A stretch of 64,000 bases of DNA from Tubiluchus corallicola (Eukaryota > Priapulida > Priapulimorpha > Priapulimorphida > Tubiluchidae). The first letter of the stretch is position 1. The number at the start of each line of letters is the position of its first letter. Location of the stretch: positions 372,001 through 436,000 of the forward strand of contig JAQGDQ010000123.1 of the NCBI GenBank assembly GCA_030141605.1, in the 5' to 3' direction. Below the pieces are notes generated by a model that did no database searches, had not been told where the DNA came from, and saw nothing but the letters and a program-made list of their open reading frames with translations. The translations under genes were made by a program, and so were the position numbers. This document shows, in pieces, positions 63,530 through 64,000 of this stretch.

Positions 63530-64000
63530 GTGAGTTACATTGCTCTTGTGTTTTTGTCGTCTTTACTTTTATTTGTTTCATTTTTTTGTTTTTACATGTG
63601 GTGTGCACATTCTCAAAAGAGTTAGTTTAATTTGGATTAGTTGTCTGAGTTGTTGGATCATGCACCATGTTATAACACATGGCAGCGATGGGCGGTTAAT
63701 GGATTAATTGAATTAACCCCAAATACAACCATGTATAAATCATATAATTTGTAACTGAACAGTAATTCACTTAATCAACATTAATCGACAGCAAACTATA
63801 CGTGTTACACACCGACTAAAAGCCAGTGTGTTAGTACAAATAAACTCAATTTTTGTGTTTTTTTCTAATTTTTCCCACCTTACACAACGTCTACACCTTG
63901 TGCTAACCACTATGTTGGAAACTTCGTTGGCACGTGATGCATATAGTGACCTATAGAGTAGTTAACAAATGTACATGTCTATGAAATAGGTTACGAGTAC

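Overview
The window is nuclear DNA from an animal. It is AT-rich, by eye roughly two thirds A+T. Genes are split into short exons by GT-AG introns of a few hundred to about 4,000 bases, and transposon remnants are dense. No bacterial-type operon, CRISPR array or rRNA is visible. Three proteins can be rebuilt exon by exon and are clearly metazoan: PRPF3, RANGAP1 and a DNTTIP1 (TdIF1)-like protein. Their divergence from the human sequences, the atypical GPCR and the transposon types suggest a non-vertebrate, possibly early-branching marine animal. I cannot name a species.

Layout. 1-7.9 kb: no gene recognised, only simple and short tandem repeats. 7.9-10.9 kb: three phase-consistent exons of a minus-strand gene with a helix-hairpin-helix segment and acidic stretches, incomplete at both ends. 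11-21 kb: gene desert with repeats. 21.35 kb: a 47-codon open frame with an upstream stop and a downstream AATAAA. 22.5-25.5 kb: repeat cluster, with a triple TTCGAA-rich element and a foldback element. 26.8-37.1 kb: complete PRPF3 on plus, 10 exons, 697 aa. 39.2-50.4 kb: complete RANGAP1 on minus, 13 exons, 577 aa, convergent with PRPF3. 52.3 kb to the window end: DNTTIP1-like gene on plus, 8 exons seen, 3' end outside the window, divergent from RANGAP1. Its last visible intron holds an intronless rhodopsin-type GPCR gene on the same strand, plus a TA-flanked inverted-repeat element containing a decayed non-LTR retrotransposon.

The conserved genes are unrelated nuclear housekeeping functions: tri-snRNP assembly, the Ran GTPase cycle and sumoylation, and an HDAC complex scaffold. 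They share no pathway. The feature that links them is that all four protein genes with a confident start codon have a pyrimidine-rich tract ending in AG only 3 to 31 bases before the ATG. This is what spliced-leader trans-splicing, or a uniform habit of 5' UTR introns, would produce. It is the observation I would follow first.

Introns carry many pogo/Tigger-like TA-flanked inverted-repeat elements, one nested in another, small MITEs, tRNA-like SINE pieces and an 87-base AT-rich hairpin.
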